In this document: piece after piece, positions 10,641-22,674 of the stretch
Layout: the number at the start of each line of letters is the position of its first letter
Numbering within the stretch: position 1 is the first letter of the stretch
NCBI GenBank assembly: GCA_024734555.1
Contig: JANPWX010000055.1
Span: 1,052,072-1,116,071 of the forward strand
Direction: 5' to 3'
From: Trochalopteron elliotii
Taxonomy: Eukaryota > Chordata > Aves > Passeriformes > Leiothrichidae
DNA length: 64,000 nt
Program-made: the position numbers and the translations under genes
The notes under the pieces: generated by a model
The model's input: only the letters and a program-made list of their open reading frames with translations
What the model was told of the DNA's origin: nothing
Database searches by the model: none

Positions 10641-12465
10641 TTCTATAACTGTATCTGATTCAAACATTATTTATTAGTTTGGGGTTTTGCCCCTGCTGTT
10701 TTGCAAATTATTTTTTTCCCAATTCTAAGGTAAAATCATGTCAGCTGACATTTGTAATTTACTGTTTGTGAGTGTGAATATTGTGTCCCCTTCCACCTGA
10801 TACAGTATCCAAACCCCCAACTCCTTAGAGTGGTTAAGTGTCTAATTGTCAGTATTTTCAATTGAGTTTAGATGCCTGTGACCTTTGGGACTGATTCAGT
10901 CATCTTCGAAAATTCAGTACTGAAATAAATATCCTGATTGGCCTCATGCAACTGTGAGGGTCTGAGCACATGGGACTTGAGACTGGTTGTACAGGAGCCT
11001 TTGCAAAACATGGACTTTCAGTCAAGTTTAGGGAACTACTGTGGAAACCTCTGAGTATATGGCACACAACCTCCAAACAATTTTCCAGTGGCTTGTGTCG
11101 AGGACTGTTATGTACTGGTATTTCTCACTGTATTTACTTTTCAAGTTCTTCATGTTGTAGCAAGTAACATACACACACACACACAGACCCACAAGGTCTT
11201 TGCAAACATCTGTGGGGACACCAAATATGCAAATTGTAGCCACAACAAATTCTTCATGAACAGCCAAGAAGCTGAAACAGATTTTCATAAAACCTTTGTT
11301 AAATGGTGAAAATATCAGCAGTCACTGAAGCCCTTTTAGTCAGCATGTATCCCCAGGAGGGCTGCTCATATGGAGATTTTCAATGCCCACCAGGACATCC
11401 TGTACATGACTAGAAGCTCCTCTTCCTTCTTTGTGAGACTCTTGTGAGCGAAAAATGTGGCAGAATTGAGTAATGTGTACTTATTTGCACGGGCAACCAT
11501 CAGACATTGAGTGCATTCAGGAATGTTTATGAATTCCATTGCTGCAGTATCCAAGCATTTCCCAGCTGTTTTATGCATTGCTTCTTAAGCTCCATGTAAC
11601 AGGGATCTATCCATCCCATTTTCCAGGTTCAGCACCTGAGCACAGCTGGGACAGTTCATAATGCCAACGCTCTGCAAGAGCATAAAGAGGCAGAGGGACA
11701 TCTAGTGGGATCTCCACTCTCTCTGCATTTGCAGGCCACCTCACAGGGTTCACCTCACCTGTGACACATCTTCAGGGCAGCACCCAGATCCTTCACTTCA
11801 TGAGGATGCTGGGGCTGGACTGTGATTCAGGCTATGGATTTTGTGTTTATACTTTCTGAAGATTGACAGTGTGCTGTGAGTAAAGTCAAGAGCAGTGACT
11901 AATCAGATTTCTGTCAGAGAGCTCACCTTGACAGACTTTCAGCAGCAGTGAGGTTGAAGGCATTTTGAAGGTTATCTTCATAAAAAAAAAGGACTGGCAA
12001 CTTACACTGGAAAAAATCAAAAGTGTGATTAGCAACTTCTTTCTTGACACTACTGATGGCTGAGTGATTACAATGCATTGTATTGCCCTTCTCAGCTGGT
12101 GTAGAACAACAGTTTCATCCACTGAAGACAAAAGGCTATGAGAATTTACATTAGCCAGGGGTCTGTGACAAAACTACTGTGTCCATGCACCCAGTTTGCA
12201 AGCTCTTCATTCACTGCAACTGTCCTCAAGTTGTTTGTGCCAAAAGAGCAGGATTTCTTGCTGGCCAACATATGAACCCCTTCTAGTCACTGAATTGTCT
12301 TTGAGGCATCATGGAAACTGTCTTTTTTGGGGAAGCAATACCTGAACCAGAGGAGAATTCCACCAGGTTGCAGGTACAGCATGGCTCTGAAAGCCCAGGA
12401 CACGATCACCATCTTACAGGGACCATAATTTGTTTACATGGCACTAGGACACCAAGGATGGGCAA
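10641..12465. other. unique DNA with a short (AC)7 run
   Basis: The only simple repeat is (AC)7 at 11171-11184. No gene is recognised. Open frames at 11028-11309 on both strands are chance-like and include the microsatellite. Confidence 0.5.
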
Positions 12466-12500
12466 GGGGTGTGGGTGTGTGGGTGTGTGGGTGTATGTGT
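12466..12500 (+). repeat. GGGTGTGT microsatellite, G-quadruplex motif
   Basis: G runs of 4, 3, 3 and 3 bases separated by TGT or TGTGT (12466-12491) satisfy the usual G3-N1-7 quadruplex pattern. The tract ends 2 bp before the 3' end of the CR1 at 12503, so it occupies the place where a CR1 target site or 3' tail would lie. Confidence 0.85.
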
Positions 12501-12502
12501 TG

Positions 12503-12840
12503 TGGAATCACAGAATCATGGGTTGGGTTGGAAGTTATCTTAAAGATCACTCAGTTCCAACCCCCTGCCACAGGCAGGGACACTTTCCACTATCCCAGGT
12601 TGCTCAGAGCCCCAACCAGCCTGGCATTGGACACTTGGATGGGGCAGCCACAGCTGCTCTGGGCAACCTGTGCCAGGGCCTCCCCACCATCACAGGGAAG
12701 AATTTCTTTCCAATATCCCATCTAAACCTCCTCTCTGTCAGTTTAAATCCATTACACCTTGTCCTGTCACTCCATGCCCATGCAAAAAGTCTCTTCCCAC
12801 CTTTCTTGCAGAATCCCTTCAGGTATAGGAAGGCTTTGGA
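12503..12840 (-). mobile_element. CR1 LINE, 5'-truncated
   Basis: The complement of the CR1 3' end starts tggaatcacagaatcatggg, followed by the usual block complementary to GGCACAGGTTGCCCAGAGCA. Homology ends in the segment complementary to CCTGAAGGGATTCTGCAAGA. About 340 bp. The minus frame retains DRTRCNGFKLTERRF and WHRLPRAAVAAPS, with substitutions relative to sister copies. Confidence 0.93.
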
Positions 12841-15800
12841 AGAAGGCAGACCTGCATTCTGCCATCTCATTAATGCTGCGCAGTGGGTTCAACTGACAGA
12901 GGCCTGACAGTCACAGCCATGTGGCAATGAAATGACACAAAGATTTCCAGTGCCCCTGTTCAGTTCTGAATGAACAGCTCTTCTACAGCAATGGGGCAGT
13001 GGAGGTTTCTGGATGCTCCTCACACAGAGACACAGAAGGGGACTGGAAGATGCTCTGCCCTGCTTTTGCCCTGAACCTGCTGCCCCTTCTTGAGTGACTG
13101 AAGAACCTGACAAGACACAGGGTAACCAAACAAATGAATGCTTGCAGGATTAGCTCTTTACTTTCTCCAGGCATGATTATTGGAACTTACACTTTTCACC
13201 TGAATCTATTTCATCAGTATTTGCACCTTATGATGTTTGGTGTGGTCAGAGATGACGTAGAATCCAGAGACAGAGTGGAGTATTTCTGCATGTTCCTCAG
13301 AGAGGACTTTCCTCATTAAAAGTGGCTTGCAAAAAAAATGAGCATCCTTTGCTTTGCAGCATGTTTAGTCAAAGACCTGACCAAAATATGCTAAAATTTA
13401 GATGTATTTTCCTTTCAGTCGGATTATCCTTTGAAACTGTGAGCAAACCCTGCCTGACAACACAAAGGAATTTTCCCATGGATCAGCTAAAGCTGACTCA
13501 CATGAAAGACTTGCCCAAAGTGGTCATGCCCTCTGAGCAAATACCACAGGCATGAGGATCTCTGCTCTTGGCCTAACAGCACTGTTAGGATTCCAGGGAC
13601 CCAGCCTTGGAAGGCAGCTTTTATTGGAGGAAGGGAGGTCTCCTACCTGTGACCCAGCCAATCTGCTCTGCTATTTATCTGTGTTGCTAACTTGCAGTGA
13701 AGGTGAATGTTTTGCTCTGTCACTGCACCATTGCGAGAAATTTCCTGCCTGGCCCCCAAAGTTCACCAAATAGCTCTGGCTGTTTGCTTAAGCAGGTACA
13801 ACACGCAGCAAAAGGCACTGCTGTGACTCAAAGGAAGAAAGAAATAAAATCATCTGATCATGAAAGCTTTCAGCACCGGGTTTTTGTGCTGGAGTAAAAA
13901 CCTAACGGAAGCTGTGCACCCTTCTAAGATAAATATTTCCTCTGCTGGAGTTGCTGAGTCTGTCACTGATCAACAACCAGGAAGGCTTTGCTTACTCATC
14001 CCTGCCACGTGTTTCTGGAGTGGTTTTCTGCTCTTTAAATATTACCAAGGACTGCATCCTCTAGCTGCTCTGGCTTGTTAGAAGGGCAAGTGCATGCTGA
14101 GCAAAGTGTCAGAACAGCCCACAAAGCACTGATGGAAATAAAGACAGAATTTTGTACCACTCAGACACAGAGAGTTAAAGCTTCTAGACAACGTGTTGCT
14201 GAAATTTTAAATCTAAAAGGATTTTGAACTAACCTTTGCATTTTCTCCCTGAACCTTTTGTTTACTCTCTGCTCTTTTGCTCAGTGAAAGTGAAACAAGC
14301 AAAACAACATCACTTGCTGCTTCCAACTGGCTTCTGCTTTGTTTCTAAAACTTCTCTGAAAGAGTTCTGTTGTGCAACTCAGAGCATTTCAAGAAGGCAT
14401 TTTATTAATTGGGTATCTGTCCCTCACTTTCCATTTTCTTATCACTGGTTGCCCTCAAGTAATATTTGGGCTTAAGTTATTTGTCATTTTTCCTTTGTAT
14501 TTAATCTGGTTCATTTCTGTGTTTGAATTTGGGTTTTCAGTAAGCTCACATGTGATCTGTGCCAAAAGAGAGGCAAAGTCTCTTCTGACATTCCTAAAAT
14601 ATGTGGCACTGGAATTACAATCTCAAAATTATGTGGCAGCTTCTTTTAAACAGGAAAACTCCAGTGGGTTTTACTCAGCTGTATATAAAAGCCAATAGTA
14701 CAGTTGGTGGTAGTCCCTGTGTAATTTGTTTTAAATTATGTTCCATTTCATACTCTCTCCAGATCCTCTGTTTCAAATATCCAGCAGATTTTTGTATTGA
14801 CAAATGTGTGATTTTTACAGGAAGCTGCTGTGGAGAAAACCTGTGGTTCTTCTGTATGGGCTGAGCATAGTTGTGGCTTCTGACCCTGGGGAGAGCTGCT
14901 TGAATTTGGGATTATCCTATTAGATGGATGCTTCTAATAAAGCTCCCAGCAGCCAGATAGCTTATCTCTGTTACTACCACACAGTTCCAGAGCCAACATT
15001 CCTCTCAGCATGAAGAGGGTGAATCCTGAGTGTCATTATTTGTTTAGAGAGTGCTGTGGGCTCAGATTGTAGCTGAGCTTCCACAGTGACTGCAGCTTAC
15101 CTGAACCTTACCCCTTCTCACTCCCTTCCTGTAATCCACAAGGTAAATCCATCCTGCTAAACCTGCAGCAAACCCTTCTAAAAAGCAATCAAAGAGTTTT
15201 CTATCATCTTAGCAAGATGTTCTGTGTGGTTTCTTGTGGTTCCAGAAGAAACTACTGATTGGAGGTGGCCAGATAACAGAAACTACACAAGACAACTGTG
15301 ACAGTTTGAATAAGGGAGCACTGTTTCCTGGAAACTGCTGGAAACACTCATCTCCCCTTCCTTTGGGCTGAAACTGTGAGTGAGTGTCCTGCCACCCTTG
15401 CTCTGCATCTCCTCTTTGTTTTCCCCTTGTTGTGATTTATTGGGTTGGGTTTTGTGGCTGCGTCTTGGTTGAGTGCAGCTAAGGTATGTAAATTGCTTTT
15501 TAACAGCTAATGTGCACCCACACTCCTGAAAAGAAAAAAAAAGGCAAAATAATATTGTCAGCAGTGAGTTATAGGAGATCAAGAAAGCATCCAGAGGTGA
15601 AAGTCAGTGGCTGACTGGCCAAGTCCTGCATACTGTCACAGCTGTGTTCAGAATAATCTGACTGGAGAGCAAGTTTGGTAACTTCAAATTTTTTTTTTAA
15701 GATTTTAAAGAAAAGGACTGCCTCTCTGGCTGCAAGACATACTGTGTAAACTGGACTTCTCTAAACCAAGCATATTTTTTTAATAAAAATTTCAAACCCT

Positions 15801-15879
15801 AAATACAGTGTTTTATCTTCCAGTGACATCTCACTACTTGTCCTGAATTGGTCCACTTTAAATAAAGGACAATGACCAC
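12841..15879. other. 3 kb unique non-coding DNA
   Basis: No repeat family or gene is recognised. Pyrimidine-rich tracts around 14240-14760 are compatible with intron DNA. Overlapping plus-strand frames between 13134 and 14864 change phase repeatedly and show no domain. Confidence 0.5.
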
Positions 15880-16406
15880 AGCTCTGCTGAGACCCCCCTG
15901 CAGGGCTGCATCCAGCCCTGGGCCCAGCACAGGAAGGACAGGGAGCTGCTGGAGCCAGGCCAGAGCAGGGACATGAGGGGGATCAGAGGGATGGAGCAGC
16001 TCTGCTGGGAGGAAAGGCTGAGGGAGTTGGGATTGTTCAGCCTGGAGAGGAGAAGGCTTTGGGGTGACCTTCAGTGCCTGAAGGGAGGCCACAGGAAAGA
16101 TGGAGAGAGACTCTGGACAAGGGCCTGGAGTGACAGGACAAAGGGCACTTCACACTGACGGAGAGGAGGTTTAAATTGGATATCAGGAAGAAATTGTTCC
16201 CTGTGTGGGTGGTGAGGCCCTGGCACAGGCTGCTCAGAGAAGCTGTGGTTGTCCCATCCCTGGCAGTGTCCAAGGCCAAGTTGGTCAGGGTTTGGAGCAA
16301 CCTGGGATAGTGGAAGGTGTCAAGGTGTCCCTGCCCATGGTAGGTGGGTTGGAATGAGATGATCTTTACGGTCCCTTCCAACCCACACCATTCCATGATT
16401 CCGTAG
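15880..16406 (+). mobile_element. CR1 LINE, about 530 bp with ORF2 tail and 3' end
   Basis: Sense-strand CR1 runs from CAGCTCTGCTGAGACCCCC through the ORF2 C-terminal block. The frame at 15973-16158 reads MEQLCWEERLRELGLFSLER and then DRTKG before a stop caused by decay. The copy reaches TTCCAACCCACACCATTCCATGATT at the 3' end. It is one of the longer copies and keeps the complete tail-to-end order, so it is a useful internal reference for the truncated copies. No target-site duplication is obvious, as expected for CR1. Confidence 0.95.
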
Positions 16407-19078
16407 TATTTATAACCTTCTGGGAAGCCACAGCTAATGGGGTCAAATTTATTCTTGTTCTCAGAGATTTTCTTATGGCTTTTCCACACCTTGTGGCTCT
16501 CAACAGAGGATGAAAGTTGCCCAGGGCTAGGACTGCATCCTCCAGCATGTCTGTGAAGGCCCCAGGGTGTTTTTACAGTTGCTAAGACATTACAAATAAA
16601 CATAGTGAGTGAGCCCCATCTTGCCATTCAGACTGTGAGCTGCAGAAAGCCACCAACCTCCCCAAGCTCTTCTGGTAAAGGAATGTCAAATCAAAAGCAA
16701 ACAAATATGGATAATCATTCTGCTGGCTAAGATGTGTTGCCAAAATACCAAAAATTGACAAACCTCAAACTGGAGTGATTCATCCAGGCACCAAAAAGCA
16801 CTTACAAGAAACCACCTGACTAATCATCAATGACTAATCGTGCTGGAGCTCAGGGACAGTCCTGTACAGTCAACACATGTATTTATACATCTCACAAAAA
16901 CCAACCCTTGTCCTCTCAAGGTAAATAATACCCGCTGTGCTAATGGTATTAATTGCTTGGAAGAACAAACTTCTCCTTCTTGGGCTCCTTTTCCTACTCA
17001 TGTATTTTTTGCCCAACACCTGGCAAAATAGTTAGACAAGCAACAAAGAAAACCCCGATCAGCAGAAACCAAATAGTGAAAGACCCAAATTGCCCCCTGT
17101 CCATGCTGATTTTTGTGTGATGGCATTTCATGTGGGGGGCTTCAGCCATGCTACACACACAAAGGCAGAAGCAGACCCTGCCCTTTAAGCTGAAATTTAG
17201 TGATACAGCCGGTTGGGAATCTGAGCAAGGGAGGCTGATGAGCCTCCATGGAGCTGTTAGTGATGTCCCTGGAAGGGAGGTGAAAGGCTGTGACCTCATC
17301 CCTTATGGTGAGGAAGTGCTTCTTCTGTCAGCTGAAATATGGCTTTGAAAGCACCAAGATGCTCCCACTTTGGTGGGGAGAAAATCATGTCTAAATTTGA
17401 ATGTGTTTGATGATACTGTAAGACACATAAAGCTACAAGGTAATTATTACAGGAAACTCCTATTTCAGTTACTTTAGCAAAATTTTAGCACCTCTGTACA
17501 TTTGAAGACCTGGAACAAAACAACTGGGTTCTGACTTTCACAGTTTACCTAATGTGGCATTGATGGTGAACCGTGTGGTGATGCAAAGGACAGAGCTATA
17601 TTTGTTTAAGGAACCTTCAGGCCGAATTTCCAGCTTTGTGAGTGCTGAGAGAGAGGAAAGAGGGAAGTTCAGAGGAAAACAAATGCTTCCTGAACTTTGA
17701 GTTTCTTTGCTTTTATATATCACCAGATTTTTCTGTGATGTAACCAGCCGTCCTTTATAAACTTTGCTTTATCTCTGTGACATTTTGCGTCTAGGAAATG
17801 ATTAAGCTGTCATATTTGGGGACTGAAAAGAGCAAAGGGCTGCAAGAGTTTGTTCTACCTGTCAAGTTACCCAATTACAGCTGAGTCCCTTTGCAGACAT
17901 GTGTTTCCACTGGTCCTACACACACACACACCATGAGCTGGCCCTTTCCTGTTCCTCATGCTATGGTAGCTGTAGATATCCAAAAAACGTGTATATATCT
18001 ATATGGATAAAAAATGTATCACCTGATGAGGAGACTTGTAGGCCTCTGCAAAGCTCCCTATTACTTATTAGCTAACTAGTGGTCTGGGCTGTCTGTCCCT
18101 GTCCTTGACAATAAAAGGAAGATGAAAGGTAGCCGTTGACTTGGAGCCTTGCCTGAAAGTACAGTAGCTATCTCAGCCCTTGCCTTATCAAAGGCGGCAA
18201 CAGCAATAACTGTGCTGAGGGAGCAACAAGGACATGGTAGGCTGGGCTGACAAACAGTTACACCTTGTGGGCAAACAGCAGTTTCACATCCCCACGGGCA
18301 CCCAAACTGCACTGGCAGCAGAGGAGAGGCTGCAGCAGATGGTGCCCAACCATGGTGCCAGCCCCTTCTGCAGGACAGGCTGGGCAGAGCACTGCCTCTC
18401 CAGCCAGAGCACCAGGGGCTACCTGGTGAATGCTCCTAGGCAGAACATGTGCCTCAGGCCACGTTCTGAGAAGAAGCTCAGCTGTCACCAACCCAGCTCT
18501 GCCAGACTGGGAAAATCATTTTGAGACCAAGAGTCTCACAAATCAGCCCCTACTCAGGCTGAAAGTGAATGGCAGTGAGGCCAGTCCCCTTTATGGATGT
18601 TAAAACAGTAATCTCTAGTGGTGACAGAAAGGTGGGACTTGGAAACAGTCACATTTGTCTTTTAGCAGAAGTGACCATTTCAAACTTAAAGCTTCCTCAA
18701 GCACAGTGTTGAAGCCATAGGATTTCCAGATGATTCTAGTGGAGAGCTCCCACACATAGAATTGACTTGAATCAATAACTTGGACAAAGAAACAGTGCCT
18801 CTCTTGAGAAGAGATAGAGGTATTGAATCACTGCAGCTTCTGTTGGCTGCATGAAATGGGTTTTTTCCAGCTCACCGAATTTGTCCATACATGTCTCCAA
18901 AGAACTAGGGCTACATGTACCTGATAAATTGTCTTACACAATACAGCAAACATAACTTCAGATTGTGCTTTGTCACGGAATTACACAGTGAAGGCCAGAA
19001 AGACAATATTATTTTGGGTAGGTAAGTCAACCAAGTCCTTGAAGTTGGGAGTGCAGTGTTAGTGCTGGAGTTCCTCTC
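16407..19078. other. 2.7 kb unique non-coding DNA
   Basis: No gene or repeat family is recognised. A short (AC)n tract lies at 17918-17931. The frames at 18234-18524 on both strands fall in a GC-richer zone and oppose each other, with no domain signal. Confidence 0.5.
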
Positions 19079-19138
19079 CAGGTTTTCAGATCCTGGAGAT
19101 CAGGTTCAGATCCTGATCCTCCAGATCAGGTTTTCAGT
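19079..19138. repeat. local duplication with imperfect hairpin
   Basis: CAGGTTTTCAGATCC is repeated in altered form three times within 60 bp (starts near 19079, 19101 and 19127). The arms CTGGAGATCAGG (19093-19104) and CCTGATCCTCCAG (19112-19124) are complementary except for one bulged base, with a 7-base loop. This looks like a template-switch or replication-slippage product. No RNA function is implied. Confidence 0.75.
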
Positions 19139-19377
19139 TAGAGGAAGGAAGAGATCCACAAAGAGGATGCTGAAGACACAACATACAAAATAGAAGATAT
19201 TGAACTGGCAATAGAGGCATAAAAAGATATTTACCCTGGGTCACAAGGACTTCATCAGGAGAGGATGCAAGATCCTATACGGTCTTAAATACCAAGTTCT
19301 GTGGCAAACTTACCTTTTCACTGCAAAGTAACAAGGATGTGCTGGATACATGTACATAGGAAGGACATGGAAATGCT

Positions 19378-19832
19378 GAAGCAAGTCCAGAGGAGGCCAC
19401 AAAATTGATAAAGGGACTGGAGCACCCTGTGGAAATAGGCTTGGAGACTAGGGTCTGTCCAGCCTGGAGAGGAGAAGGTTGTATGGAGACCTCAGAGCAC
19501 CTTCCAGTGTCTGGAGGGGCTATAGGGAAGTTGGAGAGCAACTTTTCATCAGGAACTGTAGTGACAGGACGAGGGGGAATGGATTTAAACTGACAGAAGG
19601 GAGGTTTAGATTGGATATTGGGAAGAAATTGTTCCCTCTGAGGGTGGGGAGGCCCTGGCACAGGTCGCCCAGAGAAGCTGTGGCTGCCCCATCCTGGAAG
19701 TGTCCAAGGCCAAGTTGGATAGGGCTTGGAGAAACCTGGGATAGTGGAAGGTGCCCCTGCCCATGGCAGAGGGGTTGAAATGAGGTGATCTTTAAGGTCC
19801 CTTCCAACCCAGACCATTCTGTGATTCTATGC
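19378..19832 (+). mobile_element. CR1 LINE, about 455 bp
   Basis: Sense CR1 starts at AGCAAGTCCAGAGGAGGCCA and ends in CCTTCCAACCCAGACCATTC plus TGTGATTCTATG. The 5' part diverges more from the other copies, and the middle reads GNGFKLTEGRFRLDIGKKLF and PWHRSPREAVAAPS. It is a 5'-truncated relic, flanked on the right by A-rich low-complexity DNA near 19972-20009. Confidence 0.94.
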
Positions 19833-22226
19833 AAAAGGCAGTTTGACGAGTTTTAAGGAACTTTTAATACATTAATTGAATATAAAATTCCTGGTGAACA
19901 ATTTTCCAAGTCTGTGAGTGAAGCTTGAGGTAGCAAAAACTGGAAGTAGCAGGTTGAAAGAGGCCTCTCAGAAAAAAAAAACGAACAACAAAAAAACCAA
20001 AAAAACACCTTTAATGCATTTTCTAAATGCGTTTTAGTCTCACCTAATACAGCCCATCTGTATTACACAGCTGATGTTTCTGTCATCTTAAGAGTTGCTG
20101 GATCCAGGCTCCACAGCATTATGTAATTTGCGTCACTTTAATCCTGATAAGAAAATTCTTGGGAGTTGCTTAAAAAACAGTAACTATGGTGCTGATGTGT
20201 TTCATTTTGCTGCAACGAAGCAGAGTCCTGAAGGCAGCCAACATGAGGGGAGAGATGATGCCCAGTGAGAGATCCTTCCCGTGTGTTTTCCCATTCCGTA
20301 GGGTAGACTAAGTTTTGAAAACTTAAGCTTGGAGCATTCTTGTTACTCATATCTGTCATGTTAGTGGTCAGCATTAATATTAAAGACCAAAGTTTCAAAT
20401 CACATGTTTAACCTGAAAAAGTCATATACCTGCTGAGATTTTTTTTCCCCTAGGTTAAAAAAAAGCTAAATAAGCCACTTTCTGTTGTGTTTTTAGTGTG
20501 AGTTCACTTGTTCCATTTGTCTTAATTTCCTTTGATAGAGCTAACTCATTTCAGCTTTTGAAAATTATCACCTTGTGATAGTTGTAACTTTTAGCACCTA
20601 CTTCTTTTTGATAATTTTGAACATTTTGCTAAGTTTTCTCCACTCCTTTGCAGCCACTCCTTGTACAGCTTCATTAAAATCCTTTTTGCAGGTCCTCTAG
20701 TCTGGGTTCATCACTGTTGGACTGAGTGACCTGAGCTGCATGCAACATGCAAAAGAGTCTGCTATGGAAAATATCCCTTATTTACAACCAGTGACCTACC
20801 AGTTTAACATAAACAATCTCTAAAGGCATGGCCACAGACTTCACACTGAATTAGTGCATCATTTAGTGCAGCAAATGGAGAAAGGATGGGAGCGATACAA
20901 GCTGGGTCTATGTTAGCCTCATTTCCTGTGGGTGAAATGAAAACAGAGATGCTTGACTGTGTTTCCCGTGGACCAATGGCAAGTGTATTTCTATTTCTGA
21001 AGGCAGTTTTGCCCCTAGTGAACACCCTAAACCAAACTAAATGCAAATTGCCTCCAAGATTTCGTTTTTCCTCTCTTCAGCAGCAGGAAGACCGAGAGCC
21101 CTCTCGCGGGAGGGGCAGGAGCTGCTGGTTAAAACTGAGAGCGGAGCCCAGCCACCAGTCCCTCATCGTGACTTAGACAGATAATTAGTCAGGTAACAAT
21201 TCCACTGTTGAAAAGCCTGTGAGGCTGGGATCAAACCAACTCAGCACTGCAGGCAACTGTCATGAGATAAAAAGATAAGATGAATGAGTTTGTATTGCAC
21301 TTGGAATGCACAGAGCCCAATATAGACGTAAAATATTATTACTAAACACACTGAGGGCTCTATCGTAAGGAGACTTCCTGCAAAAGCAACTCAATGGATA
21401 AACTCCAGACAGGTCATAGAGATAAATCATGTCAGTAAAGCAGTACAGGTTCCTGGGCTGCACCCTGCTCTGCTGTAACAAGGTCCCCTGGGCAAGGTTT
21501 ATACCTGTGTGCCGTGGCCATGGCAACACCAGTGATGACAAATACAAGAGCTCCCTTGTGCCAGGTCGATGAAGCTTGGAGAAGCAGTCTCTGGGTTTCC
21601 ATCACAGCTGGGTGCCAGGTTGTGATCTTCTGGCAGTGCCAGAGAGCTTGGGGGCTGCCCAGTGGAGATAGTCAGTGGGGTGGGAGAGATGTTGGACCCA
21701 TCAGGACTCCAAACACTCAACCACACAGCAGAAGGAGATACCTAAGTCCACCAAAACATTCCAGAGCCCTTCGGTGGCTCATTTCTTGCATGGTGCCCTC
21801 CAACCCCTCGGAGGCCTGCTTTGCTCTGGTCACCAAGGTGAAGCAGGTGCTGGAGCAGATCCATGGATCCAGGATCCAACCTGCTCCGCGGCTGAACACC
21901 CACTCGTGGGCAGCGTGCTACGCCCAGCACTTTGCTGGCTGAGTTGCTGTGTGTACAAACTTTCCCAGGATCATCTGGACAGCTTTTCTCATCCCCTCAA
22001 GCACAAAGCTTGTAAGTGGGAACAGTGCCACTAGGACAAATTTCTGGTCAGGTGACTTACTCACATCTAGCACTGCAGTTGTCTGTTCTGACAGAGCCAC
22101 TACAGGTTCTCTCCCAGAGCAAGTTTAGCTGATGATTCAGGCATGTAAAGGCAGAAGCAAAAGGATTACTTATGGATGATGCTGGGATCAATCACATATC
22201 CAAAGTGCAATTCAGAATTCAGCTTT
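19833..22226. other. 2.4 kb unique DNA, weak exon-like signal at 21061-21176
   Basis: Mostly featureless. Near 21070 a pyrimidine tract ends in TTCAG and is followed by a short open frame (QQEDREPSRGRGRS) that stops at 21176. This could be a terminal exon but has no homology that I recognise. CpG-containing bases cluster at 21090-21170. Confidence 0.35.
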
Positions 22227-22674
22227 GTTAAGGAATGAGTCCAGAGCAGAGGCACCAAGGTGATCAGAGGGATGGAGCAGCTCTGCTGTGAGGAAAGGCT
22301 GAGAGAACTGAGATTGTTCAGCCTCAGGGTGACCCACCTGTGGCTTTCCTGAGGGGAACCTACTGGAAAGATGGAGAGGGACTCTTGACAAGGGCCTGGA
22401 ATGACAGGACACGGGGAATGATTTCACATTGAGAGAGAGGAGATTTAGATTGGATATTAGAAAGAAATTGTACCCTGTCAAGGTGGGGAGGTCCTGGCAC
22501 AGGTTGCCCAGAGAAGCTGTGGCTGCCCCATGCTGGGAAGTGTTCAGGGCTGGGTTGGATGGGACTTGGAGCAGCCCAGGATAGTGGAAGGTGTCCCTGC
22601 CCATGGCAGGAGGATGGAAATGGATGAGCTTCTAAGATCCCTTCCAATCCAGCCCATTCCATGATGCTGTAATT
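22227..22674 (+). mobile_element. CR1 LINE, about 450 bp with small internal deletion
   Basis: Sense CR1 runs from GAGTCCAGAGCAGAGGCACC to CCTTCCAATCCAGCCCATTC and a decayed octamer. Relative to sister copies, about 19 bp encoding part of LEKRRL(W)G are missing after TTGTTCAGCCT near 22324, which breaks the ORF2 tail frame. Confidence 0.94.

Noticed and set aside
12311..12907. 198-codon plus-strand frame
   Set aside because: Its second half is the antisense of the CR1 at 12503-12840 and the G-rich microsatellite contributes the GVGVWVYVL part.
16037..16627. 196-codon minus-strand frame
   Set aside because: Most of it is the antisense of the CR1 at 15880-16406 and the rest has no motif, so it is a shadow, not a gene.
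11171..17931. Short (AC)n runs at 11171-11184 and 17918-17931
   Set aside because: Ordinary short microsatellites with no unusual context.
19275..19834. 180- and 104-codon minus-strand frames
   Set aside because: They are antisense to the plus-strand CR1 at 19378-19832.
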